64,000 nucleotides of DNA from Siphlonurus alternatus (Eukaryota > Arthropoda > Insecta > Ephemeroptera > Siphlonuridae), in NCBI GenBank assembly GCA_949825025.1, contig OX463780.1:30718118-30782117 (forward strand), written 5' to 3'. The translations under genes were made by a program, and so were the position numbers. Below are positions 12,932 through 25,466 of the stretch, piece by piece. Every line of letters begins with the position of its first letter. Position 1 is the stretch's first letter. Below the pieces are notes generated by a model. The model was given only the letters and a program-made list of their open reading frames with translations. It was not told the origin of the DNA and searched no databases.

Positions 12932-15900
12932 GTAAGTATAAATAATATGGTGCCAGGCAAAAAGAAAGCTTAGTTTTTACACATTTTAATTAGTAATCTA
13001 AATGAGAAACATAACTTTGAGAATAGATACTAAGATATTTGTAATTCTTGATTAATACGAAATTTCATAGAAGGATTTTAATCCTTCTATGAGCGTTTCA
13101 ATTATGTCAGGTTTTTAAAAATTTTCTTAATAGTGATATAATATTGTATTATTTCCTATTTACCATATTTTATAGTGTCTTGTAAATTTTATAATTTGTT
13201 GCTTTTTGTACTGCAATGTAATGGTGTATTTTTGTTGAGTGAAAAATATGCAGGTTTTTGTGATGTACCAAATAATAAATGAAAACAATTAAATAAAAAT
13301 TGATTACTTTTTGTTTTATTTAACAATTTTAGAACATAATTTCACCATTATTTGGGTTTTATGATAAATTAAACTATCCTAATTATACATTAAATAATTT
13401 GTGTGATATGTAATAAGGACGGTAATTAAATTTGTGAAGTTTCCTTACATTGTGCCGTGATGCAGTTCTCTATCGCATATATTTGACTTTCTCCAAATAT
13501 TAGTATAATATAATTATACTGAACACATTTATTCAATTTACATAAAAGAAAACCATTAAATTTTCTTGTTTGCATGTTTAAGAATAATCAAACAGAGCAA
13601 TATTTTTTCAACTTGTTTTAATATTCAGGAAAAAGCTCTATTTTGTTTTTAAATATTTTCAGCAGAAAACATTGCTTTATATAATAATTCCAATCTTATT
13701 TGTTTGACGTAATAATGTAAGGAAAAAATAGTAATAAACAGGTAAATTTTACAAGTCAGACCATTGGAAGTAACAATCCAAAACTAGTTTTTTTTTTCTA
13801 ATTTTTTATTGAAATTAAAACAAATATGAGTTCAGCTAAATTTGCAAATTATGTCTCACAATCATCACTTTGAAATTATATTTTACTTTGACAGCCTTGT
13901 TAACTTGTTTTATTTTTACAATAAATGTTAGCGAATTGTATCAAAATAAAATATAATATTTATCATAAGAATTTTTTTCATAGTTACATCAAGTGATAAG
14001 TCATATCATCACATGATAATATCACATAATAAACATGAATTTAAAAGCACTGAAACGAATATATCACTTAATATGTTTACATATTCTTTATAATCGGATT
14101 ATCTAACCTGTAGTATGTTTTTTTGAATAAATATAATAAATAAGTATTCTTAAAGATTTCATATTAAGTATTAATTTCAAACAGTATACATCAACCTATA
14201 TCGTATGATATATTTTTCATCAGCCAAAAAGATACTTTTTATAAAGAGTACAAACAATATATCAGGTCAGTATATTATTCAATATTTTTATTGTTACCAT
14301 CACTGGCTTCAAAATGCAAAAACTATTTACTAGAGGGATAGTCGTTGATCAAAATGTAAGAAGATTAGCCAAGGGAATTATTTTGGTATTCCTATAAAAA
14401 AATGAAAACAGTTCTGTTATTTATTGCACAACACAGTTAATTAGATCTGTAATTTTTCCAATGGATTATAAATAATTATATTTTATCATTATACTAAAGA
14501 AATGTCTAGAGTTAGTAGATATTTTTTACATGCCTATATTCTTAAAAACATATTTTTAATTGTTTTAAGTTATTTCAACATACATAGATGTATTCTAAAT
14601 TTATTATATTATAATGCTTTTTTTTTTACGACACAAAATGCTTATTTTTTGTTCAGTCACTGTAATAGAAATTATTCATTATATTATTACAATTTTACTA
14701 TTTACATCTAATTTAATTTAAATTCAATGATTGATTGGTTGGTATTTTGGAGTAATTGACACATTTTGGTCATGTATGCCCACAAATTCAAATTCAAATC
14801 AGATTCAAATTTAATAGTAGAAATGATAGTGCCAGATGTAAAGCAATTAATATTAAACATTATTATTACAGGACTATATTTTTATCGCTAAACATTTAAA
14901 ATATAATATATATATATAAAAATTCAATTGTCTTACTTTGTCTGGCAAGTTAAAAAAAATATTGGTGAAACCTGAGTTTAAAATGATAAGAAAATATGAA
15001 ATGATAAATTTAATACTAAGAAAAAACTGCTATAAGAAAATTTAGGTAAGTTGCTTACAAATTTTTGCACAAGCAGCTGGTAATTTATTCACGTGACTGC
15101 AAGCTGGTCACGAACGTAACTGAAATTCGCTGCTGCCGCTGCATGCAAAAAAAGTTGCACTGCAGCAGCGTGACAAGCCGTGACTTGCAGTGGTGACGTC
15201 GAACGGTGATTGGTCGAAAACAGGATTGCAGTTTCACGTGCACAAAGGAGTCCGTCGTGACTATGACGTCACATCTTATTGAATTTTCACGAGTGTGTTG
15301 ATTTAACAGCACGCCATGCATGCTGCAATAGTTGCTATACGCTTGTATTAGTGGAAGATTTTACTATTAATGTTAGTGAGATGATGATAATTCTTTACTT
15401 TTATATACTATAGGAGGACTTTATATCTTGGTAAGTTTTTGTAAGATATTGATGAATTGTATATATTTATTATAAAAAATAGTGTTTTTGAGATTAAACG
15501 GGCTTAATTATAACATTTATATGGTTTATAATACAAACCAAATATATGTTGCAATTAAAAATTTTATGTATTATAGCTTTACATATTTTATCTCTCCTCA
15601 CGGGCAGTTAGTGAACATGATCATATGAAACAAATTCTCTATATGAAATGCAATACTTTTTTTTATTATTTTAATTGCAAAGAAGCTATAATAATATTTT
15701 ATATAATAGAGAAATACTTTATTACTAATTTGGAAACATTGATCATTGAAAAAATGTCATTTTTTTATGTAAATGTAACCTTATTTTACGCATGTAATTT
15801 TTATTCCTGCCTGAATACCAAGTATTATTATTATTATAATAGTATTAGTATTATTAGAAATATGTTTAAGATTATTCAAATTTCAATAATACAAATAAAA

Positions 15901-16076
15901 AATATCATAACTAATTTAATGATATAATATTGTGCTACTATGGAGATTATTCATAAAGTTCTTTATCATGCAACGTTGTATTTTAAACTTAAAATTGAGG
16001 TTCTAAACAAGTTATTAGAAAGCAGATAAATGAGCTTTGTTAATGCTTTAAATATAATATTTTTTTAATATATTTA
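12932..16076. other. Non-coding, possible intron
   Basis: AT-rich DNA without a supported gene. A GC-richer patch at 15075-15320 contains a TGACGTCA motif and small open frames with no recognisable product. Open frames at 14502-14711 and 15625-15927 are poly-Y/I/F readings of AT-rich DNA. Confidence 0.45.
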
Positions 16077-16465
16077 TCAAACCCTAATGGGATACATCTA
16101 TATACTTATACTATAAGTACTCACTAAATTTGAAACCCCGAACCTTCCAATATCCTAACTTCAACACTTCGTGGGCTCATTGGAAAGGGGGAAACCCCGG
16201 AAACCACGGCCTGCCAATCCATACCGGGATTTTTCCGTGACTAAGGGAAACGTGGAAACCTCAGCCAGGATGGACGCTACAGCTTTTGTCAATGAAGCGC
16301 GGACGTGTAATGGTTCAAAGATAAGGGAATCAAATAGAGAAAAAGTGCAATTATTTACCACTGGCGAGAAACGTGATATTTGTTGAAAATTGCCACACAT
16401 CCAACTACTAACCACGACTTCAGTGATCTGACGAAACGTGGTCAAACGCACCGCGCCCCACCTCC
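16077..16465 (-). mobile_element. 5S-rRNA-derived SINE (SINE3-like)
   Basis: On the minus strand the head (16465 downward) carries tcagatcactgaagtcgtgg, then ttagtagttggatg. These follow the order of the internal region of 5S rRNA (GATCACCGAAGT...TTAGTACTTGGATGGG). The body continues through a gaggtttccacgtttccctt block to a tail region near cccattagggtttg. A better preserved relative is at 46314-46694 and a truncated one at 7193-7355. The head match is imperfect, so this is an old copy. Confidence 0.65.
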
Positions 16466-19400
16466 CTATATAATATTGTTTCCTAGTTCAGAAAAAATAT
16501 TATATTTATACATAATTATGATTAAAGAATGAATTAATCAGTAATAAAAGTTTATCATAATACCTTAAATAACTAAAAATTAAATTAATACCTTAGTAAA
16601 TATTTGTACTGGTTATTTTTTCACATGAACAATTGAACCAAGAGGAAATTAAATAAAAACAATAATTATATATTATATTTTATTAACAATTTAGCCACAC
16701 GTTTACACTATACATTTAAAGTTGAAAAGCAATGAAATGATGGGGTCCAATAAAAATATTTACTATGATTATAACACACTGATTTGATGTTTTGACAAAA
16801 ATGCAGTACTCAAAATTTTACTATAATGAACTAAGATTTTTATAAACAAAAAATATCTTTACATTAAATTTACCAATTCTTTTTCCTTTTAGACATCTAC
16901 AAAACATAAATAATTATATAACCGATAACAAAACAAAAATCTGTTGCCATATTAAAATTTCAATTGAGAGATCTAGAAATAAATATTTCCAACCCTTGGT
17001 GAAGTAATGCTTTTATATTTTAATAATTACTCACGTACTGTAATAAGAAGTAGTAATCTGAAATGCGAAAAAACTTACTTTCTATATTTCAATATATTAT
17101 AACATCATGAAAATATTAACTTCAAAAGGGCTCATTGGTATTTGATTAGCATTTAAAAAATATGAAAGAACAGGGAAAACGGGCTATATCTATGTACAAT
17201 ACTTTGCAATAATTTAAGATGATTCGATTTACGATTAAACTCTAATTTCATCTGAAAACATTTTTTTGATCCAAGCTCTTAATTTTACAATTCCTCTTTC
17301 CAAGTAGAAAAAATTTAATCCTCATACACTTCACCTGAGTCTATACAATATTGCTATTTTCGAAGCAGGAGCTTAATTTATTAATAATTAATTTTTTATT
17401 TGGACTTCAAGTGTATTTCTTATGGTTTCATGGTATAACTGGTGTTAAAAATAAAATATTACCTGCAATATTTAAATTTTTAGTGCCAGAGCTACCATGT
17501 CTTTGCTTTGCAATTTAATTGAAGCACAAATTTGAAATTGAAACCTTTAAAACTTATCTTGTATAATTTTTAAATCATTTATTATATTTTCTTTCATGAA
17601 AACATAAACAGCAGGTCAGAGAATTAGAAAGCCATATTGAAAAATTAATATTTTGTTACATTTTTTAAGGATTTTTTTACATTATGCACGCATGTATTAA
17701 TTTTTACAGTACATCTTGAGACAAGAAATTGAGAGTATTAATTGTCTGATTTTATGAAGCTCCAAAATAAAAAAAATACGCAGTTTGCAATTTTTGGTGA
17801 GGGCATACATTTTTAACAGTAATTATCATTCACTTATTTTTTATTCACACACTTGGATATAATGCAGACAACGCTTGCTAAAAGGGCAGGGGTATTAATG
17901 ACTGTAACATTTTTGCTTTCTCGAGATGCAGGGCTCTCATTTCTCAGACTAGACCCAATGTTACTCTACTCTCATACAGATGATGTCTCCCGGACTATGG
18001 AGGTGTGCTGAACTTATGATATTGCTAAATAGCCTTTCCTAGCTGCGTCTTGTTTTGTCTTACAATTAGAGCTGCAACAAACGGTCCGACTACTTGGACC
18101 ATGCGTTGGTGCCTCACGGGGAATGAGCACCGGAGAACGGTTGTGAGGTCAGCGGTTCACGGAACGATCGCTAAGCCGATTAAAACGTCAACGTAAAAAT
18201 CAACCAAACAATCAACATCATTAAAATATTCAATAAAATCTTTAATTATCACAAGTTCAAAATAGGTGCTGTACTTATAAAAGTATAATATTATATTATA
18301 TTCACAAATAATTTAGCCTAGATTTTATTAAAACCAAAATATGAAATTAACTTCCATGAAAAAGATGAGTGTACATTAAATTTGGTTTTGCAAATTATAA
18401 GCTCAAGTATCGATACTAAATTATTTATCTGTTTGTTCAGAATATATATTTATATAGATCACTTGTCAGAAAATTTATGGAAATTTATGAACTATGAAAA
18501 CTTAATTAAACTGCTATATTTATAATTTTATATTTTGATAACATAGTATTTTTACTAAAACTATTAATATAATACATTTTAATTTCATTTTCTAAATTTA
18601 AGTGTGAATTCTCTATTAAAAATATAATGTAAACTGCTTGAAAATTTATATAGACATTTTGAAAATAACATTTACAATTTATGTAATCTATAATATTTTA
18701 AATAATTGATTGTATATTCTAAACAGCTATTTCATACACACACTTCTTATGTATAACTTTTTTTAATCAAATTTCTTTTTATATTTTAATTTTGTTGTTA
18801 GCACATAAATAAGTTTAATTGTTTATTGTTAAGACCAATAGCTTATTTTAGTGATCTTTAGAATGCAATAGCTGAGTCTCAGTAGTTGATAATTTAAATT
18901 TTTTACTTATGATATAAGTACAATATTTAGAAAAAAAAAAGAAATGTAGACGATTTACATGAAAATACATTCAATTTCCTTTTATTTTGAAACTTGAGAT
19001 TTTTTATGCACAATAATTACATTTAAAGTATGTACACATAATAGCATAGATTTTAATGAAAAGTCTGATATCTGATAAAAAAAATAACCCGAGTTAATTG
19101 AAATAAAATAAAATAACTTATTTCTTCGTCTCTTTGAGAATCCTCTGGTGCACCTTTTCAGGTTTAATAATGTAAATTTTCCTTTATCGTTGATGAAATA
19201 TTAGAAGTTACGTCTCCATTAAATCCTCAATTTTAATGAAGACAAAATTAAATTTGTACTGGAGTTATTATACTAACTTGCAAATTAAGTTTAAACGTGT
19301 TAAGGATGAGTTAAGTAGTTCATTTTTAACAAAGGCTAAGTAAAAATCATACACACAAAAACTGCAGTAGTAGTTTCAAGTCTGCTAATTGCTTATATAG

Positions 19401-20355
19401 ACACCAACACTTAAGTACAAATTTATTAATAATAAATATTTATTGTTCATACGATTGTTGGTCATCCGTTGTATTCGACCAAAGGAATTGTCAACGTAAT
19501 AATTAATAATTGTAATAATTTATAATAATTAACTATTTAACATTTTAAAATAATATGTTTTTCATAACATTATTTACTATATGCATTTCAAATTTTACAT
19601 ACACAATCTCACATTCAATGTTATTTATAACATCATGCTGGACCTCGGTCAATACCACTTGATGTATTTCAGGTTAATGTTAAATTTTTGCGCATTTTGC
19701 TATTATAAAAATTGAAAAAAAACAAGATTTTTAATAAGATGAATACATCATTTATAAAATTTATTGTACGCTTAGCGCATTCAATTAAAATTTAAGTCTA
19801 GCCTTAATTACACTGATGACTACGATTTACCTTAGTGCATTAATTAATAAATTGAATGAAGGATAAAAATTATACAATATCAAAGATCGTAATTTATAGA
19901 ATATGAACTATTTACATATCTAATATATAACATAGGTATATTTAATTTACACTATAATACAGCCTTCTTAAATAAAATATATTAGCAGGGACATCTCTTC
20001 CAAGAGACACCTTTGCATACGAGATGCCAATTTTCATGGCGAGAAGGAAATTGCAGTAATTAATGCAAGAACATATTAGTCTTACATTTAAATAAATTTA
20101 GGTCTTTATTTAGATTTTTTTTAATAAATTTATATGAAATATAACGGATCACGGTATCATTACAGTAGCCTTCTAATTCTAACATATTTAATTACCAACG
20201 TCTGAGGTCACAAGTGTACGTAAAATAAAACAGAAAGTGAACTGATCTACTATACTGTATAATATAGACAACATTGAAAAATAAGGACTTAAGCATCAGC
20301 TTGAATTATAAATATACCTTAAATTTATATAATTTTAAATCTCAACCTGAGACTA
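16466..20355. other. Non-coding stretch
   Basis: AT-rich, gene-free. A GC-richer patch at about 17900-18185 includes ggagaacggttgtgaggtca, which resembles ggagaacgctcgtgaggtca at 20858-20877. They are probably fragments of one unidentified repeat. Confidence 0.45.
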
Positions 20356-20655
20356 TAATTAGCGCGATTCACGAATAAGTTAGCCAGGTTTCTAACCACG
20401 TTTAGCTTAACCATGTTTAAATAGGTTGTTTAAAACGTAAAACAGGTATAAGTAAACGTGGTTAGAAACCTGGCTAATTTCTTCGTGAATCACGCCCATT
20501 AATGGGTGCGATTCACGAAGCAGTTAGCCAGGTTACTAACCACGTTTAGCTTAACCACGTTTAACTATATCTGTTTTACGTGTTAAACCACCCTAGTCAA
20601 ACGTGGTTAAGCTAACTGTGGTTACAAACCTGGCTAACTGCTTCGTGAATCAAGT
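20356..20655. mobile_element. Two adjacent fold-back elements (TTAGCCAGGTT type)
   Basis: Two hairpin elements stand back to back (about 20360-20496 and 20505-20652). Each begins gattcacgaa...ttagccaggtt and ends aacctggctaa...ttcgtgaatc, with inner arms aaccacgttta/taaacgtggtt. A degenerate relative lies at 61865-61955, and the motif ttcacgaaggaa recurs at 22336. Confidence 0.7.
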
Positions 20656-20917
20656 CCAATATGTTTACCTCTGGGTTTCTTGCAATTTTAGAAACGTATT
20701 CTATAAATATTTTTAAACTACAGCTCCATATTTAACTGTTTTGTGGTAGCAAATCATGGTACTTAAATTACACTAACGTTAACAATTATATTTTTACTAA
20801 ATTTTCCCTGGTGACTCCCGGTGCTGATTTGTGAGTGACACGCAGGGATGGAGACTCGGAGAACGCTCGTGAGGTCACCGCTGCACGGAGTTGGCACCAA
20901 ACGTGCACCACTTGATG

Positions 20918-21030
20918 TGTACAGTCATCGCCTCGGAACATTCCATTTGAGATATTGTTAATCACAATGGAAAAACACCACGGTGATTAACAAGACTTCA
21001 AGTGGGGAATTTTCCAAGGCGATGAGTTGA
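20918..21030. mobile_element. Fold-back MITE (GTCATCGCCT type)
   Basis: Arms tcatcgcctcggaacattcc and ggaattttccaaggcgatga are imperfect inverted repeats, with a second internal pair around gttaatcac/gtgattaac. A better-preserved relative is at 59365-59488. Confidence 0.6.
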
Positions 21031-22378
21031 TTAGATGTGAAGGAATTTTTAATCTGCTTTTTAAACGAGCATTATTTCAAGGAATTTAATAATCGTGTAT
21101 TAAAAATGTTAAAATATAATGCTAATATTGTATAATATATCACAGAGGAAATAATAAAATTAAAATGAAAGTAACCAAAGGTTATATAATGCACAAGTAT
21201 TAATTCATATTCTATTAATATTTGGGTATATTAGTTTTAAGTTTTAAGAAGTAAATTAAAATTATGTTCTTAATTGCTCTTAACCTTCAATTATAAACTA
21301 ACATCTAGAATTATTTTTATTTGAGCTGTAGTAGCTGTAGTTAACTAAAAGAATAATCCTAATTATATTATGGTGAAGCAGAGACTTTTTTTTTTAATTT
21401 TTACCTTTTATAATTATACAGGCCTTGTATTAAAAAGTTAAAAATATACACATTTTTGCTGTCAAACTATTTACTTCGATAAAATTTACAAAACTGGCAA
21501 TACAGAAAAAAATAAAATGGTAGACTTTTAATTATGTTCAATGTCATTTTTAAGAACAAAACACACATTCATAAATCGTTATATTTTTTTACTAATAAGT
21601 TTCACCCGAAAATAAATATTTGTTGCTAATTTTCCTCTCTGTAAACAAGCTATATTGCTCATAAAAAAAATAAATAAACAAAAAATAAAATAAAAAATCC
21701 ATCTATAATTTTAATTTGTATCTTACAAATAATTAAATGTTATTTCTTTCTAAAAAATAAAAACATTTAAACTTTATTGCTCAGGAATTGATTCCTTTCA
21801 ATTATTGAATTATTTTTTGTATTTGATCAAGAACGGAAATAAAAAAATATGCAAATAAACTACTAACTGCAATGCAGTATGTGGGAGTTTGGTAATACGT
21901 AAAACAAATATTTTTTTACATTTTTTTACAGCTACCATATAAAAAAGTATAAAGGTGCAATTAACTTAAAAATTTAAAGCATAAGATGAAAAATAATTAA
22001 TACAACAATAAATTTAAGTAAAAAAAAAAACAGTCAAACGTATTTAAGAATTGCTGTTGAAAGTTTTTTTTAAATCATGTAGATGTTTTTTAATCATGCA
22101 ATAATTACTATGAGCTAAATAACATTTAATTTGGTAGCATCTTGATAATAACAAGCAATGATAATGAGAGCAGGTTAATATTAAATAGGCTGGTACTGAT
22201 CTCAATATGGATTTTAACTAAGTGAGTCTGAAAGTGTCTAATTGTGTAATATAGGAGTTTTACTACTGCATGGCTAAGTGCCTGTGTCCTACTGAAACCA
22301 ACGAGACGATTTTCAATGGTGCTTTATGAGGTCAATTCACGAAGGAAATAAGAATTAACTAAAAATATAAAGCAATGG
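21031..22378. other. AT-rich non-coding stretch
   Basis: Nothing recognisable; poly-A/T runs and no supported gene. Confidence 0.45.
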
Positions 22379-22712
22379 AACCTGCATGTTTTTTTTTTCC
22401 TGCAGCTATGAATAGAAGGTATCAAATTATGCTTCTCTGATTTTTTTTTCAGATTTTTTTAAGACCCAGAAGTATTTTTAAATAATTATTGAAAGTGCAG
22501 GCACGCCCCCTGGAGGCGTCAATAGGCATCTAGGCCCTACCTTGTTTTATTAAGGATTTAGAGGTGCCAATTTAACTTTCAGAACATTAAAAAATTATTT
22601 AAACATTATTTAAAAATAGTTCCGAATCTCAAAAAAATAGAAAAAAAAATTCAAAGTAGCATAATTTGGCACCCTCTATTCATTTCTGCACTAAATTTTT
22701 TTCATGTAGGTT
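22379..22712. mobile_element. MITE, family 2 (AACCTGCATG type)
   Basis: Left end aacctgcatg and right end catgtaggtt are inverted. Inner inverted segments include aatagaaggtatcaaattat and the complementary ataatttggcaccctctatt. Related copies lie at 25135-25466 and 47518-47908. The right end of this copy is where the duplicated block begins, and the matching point in the second block is the right junction of the virus-like element. Confidence 0.7.
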
Positions 22713-23257
22713 GTCCATTATTGAGAAAGCTGCTTTTATCTCCTTATAACGTTATAATCCACCTGTATGGATCTTACCATACGTAACAGTATGGTAGATC
22801 CTGTTAGCAATTCACGAATATTATAACCTGTGTCTGTACTCATGCACAAAATTATTTTAAATGTATCCAAATTCTTCTTGATTCAATCCATTTGCAGTTT
22901 GATATTTATTTTATAAGAATTTATTTGAATACAGTTACGCCCACATACTGCTTTTGCCACTTGAAAACGAAGACCTAAGTAGCCCCAGGATTTCAGATAT
23001 TTAAATTTGATAATGGGTACCTGATCATATTCACACGAGCTAAATCAAAACCATCAAAAGCTTATTGCTATTTCAGCATCATTCCTTGAAATTATTAACC
23101 TGATTCAGGTTTGTTAATTTTTTATGTCATGATTTGCTGCACAGTACTTTCCTTTTATATAGTTCAGTGTAATCATGAACTTTTTATATACATAATTATA
23201 TAGTTTTCAAGATCCTCAGAAGAACCAGTCAAAAGTTCTTACAAATAACACCGTCGT

Positions 23258-23518
23258 GTGTCGTTATGTCGTCGTTGTTTCAAACTTTTATCACTCAAGT
23301 TGTGCTACAAACCTCCAGGACGCCATGGTCATGATGCATTATATAAGATTGTAGGCAAATACAAGTGTAGGGAAACAATTGACATGTTTCACCTAAATAT
23401 TGAGGTTGACAGATATGCTCCTCAAAATTTACTTGCAGTACATGCACAATTTGCATCAAAATTTCATATAGGTGCCATAGGGTTTTTTGTTTCTTTTCGA
23501 CTTTTAGCACTTTGTTAA
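23258..23518 (+). pseudogene. Open frame of unknown origin, copy A
   Basis: An 86-codon frame whose last two thirds (from LKLCYKPPGR to the stop) is shared almost exactly with 45343-45690 in copy B, although upstream sequences diverge and indels alter spacing (GHDALYK against HDTHDALYK). The conserved part includes IVGKYKCRET and DRYAPQNLLAVHAQFASKF. I recognise no family. It may be an old transposon or gene fragment; the shared reading may simply reflect recent duplication. Confidence 0.25.
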
Positions 23519-25134
23519 ATCCAAAACAAAATTTTCTGCAACGTCATTAAAACCTGGAAAAAAATAATTACTTTTCGTTTCACATTTTTTACTTTCTGTT
23601 TATTTCATTTATATAATAATTTAATAAAATTATTGAATATATTTTTTTTTACAATCTGGTATTTTTTTTAATACTATGAGGTACGTAACAGATTTCTAGT
23701 AAACATTTTGCTTTTTAAAATAGAAACTGTAAATTTTACTGATTTAACATTAAAATAATTATTAATATTCTATTATTAAATTTTAAAATACCATTGATTA
23801 CTTCAAAGTAAGTAAATGAATGTACAACATAAGAATTTAAATTATTCGTAGATTTTACATGCTATTTCGCCATCTGATTATTGCACTGTATCATTATTTG
23901 AAAAAAAATAAGAATTTAAGTCAAATTTCAGAATTTCATGTTTCATGTCAAATGTTCAGTAGTGTAAATTTAGAACTTTTTTTTCCCATTTTTTCTTGTA
24001 TCATTCGAATCTGTTGGTAATATAATTAATAAATATCGAATAAAACTTTATGAATTTATAAATTACTTGCAATAATTATTGTTCAATTTAGCAATTCAAT
24101 GTTTAGAAGCATTATTTCAGCTTATATCTCGTTTCCAAATTTATTGTTGAGTCATTTTCTCCAATAAATTTACTATACTGTACTAATTATTATTTTGAAC
24201 AATAAATTAAACAGACATCAGAAGTTATAGATAAGATAGTTACAATATAACTAAAAATTTCTTAAAAATATTGCTTTTTTTATTTATTTTTTTTTTCATT
24301 GTTAAATAACAATTAGCTCCTTTTATTTTATTAAATTTCAACAGAAAGAAGTACAGAGAAATTTCTTTAGTTTAAAATTTTAAAATATTAAAAATAAATA
24401 AATTCATTTCGGTATGACATATTTTGGACATGCTGAGTGTTTCTTTGTCTTCATGAACTAAAGTTCAAAAAGTTGCAAAATGTCGTAGTTCTCTTGCTTT
24501 AATTTAATTAACTGTGAATTATTTTTAAACGGATCACGAGATGTTTATTAATACATGGTATATTATATTATTCTACATTAATACTGAAAACCTATATACC
24601 ATAAATTGAAATGGGGTTTATGCCAAGAATTGCTAATCAAACTTCATGAGTGGGTGTTTTTTTCCCCATTGAAAATAAAAACATTGAATTAAAATTACAT
24701 ATTAAAATCTGAGTAGAAATGAAATTTTTAAAATTTGTGTTATCAACTATTATATTGAAATACGTGGTAAAAATGTTCAATAATGAAATTTGTAAAAAAT
24801 GTTACCCTGAATAAGCAAAAATAATGCTTGTCGTTTTTCTGTTATACAATTCCTGATTTATAATTAAAAGTCTAGCTGGTAATGTAAAACATTTTTTTTT
24901 AAATACATTTAATTATTTTTCGTGACATACACATATAGCAATTTATTATTTATTTTTAAGAACATCAAAAAATAATACCTTGGGTACTCAAAAATAATTA
25001 ATTATAATGCTCATCCATTAATTATTAATAAAATTGATTTTGGTGGTTAAAATCACTTTTAAAATGTTCTATGCTATGAACCCTACGTTTAATATATCTT
25101 GTGTATGATTAGTGTAATGTTGTTTTTAAGTAAT

Positions 25135-25466
25135 GGACAACCTGCATGAAAAATTTTTATTACAGAAATTAATAGAGGGTACGAAATTATGCTACTATGA
25201 GTTTTTTCATATGTTTTTGAGAACCAGAACTATTTTTTTTAAATAATTATGGAAAGTGCGGCCACACTCCCTGGAGACGTCAATAGGCATCTAGCCCCTA
25301 TATTTTTTTATTAAGGATTCAGGGGTGCCAACTTAACTTACAGAATTTTCAATAATTATTTGAAAATAGTTCCGGAACTAAAAAAAATTTGAAAAAATTC
25401 AGAGAAACATAATTCGATACCCTTCATTCATTTCTGTAATAAAAATTTTCGATGCAGGTTGTCCAT
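25135..25466. mobile_element. MITE, family 2
   Basis: Ends ggacaacctgcatg and gatgcaggttgtcc are inverted, extended by aaaaatttttattacagaaat and its complement. Internal arms pair over much of the length. Its counterpart in the duplicated block is 47518-47908. Confidence 0.75.

Noticed and set aside
16161..16451. Overlapping 96- and 71-codon frames
   Set aside because: Both lie inside a 5S-derived SINE and run on opposite strands.
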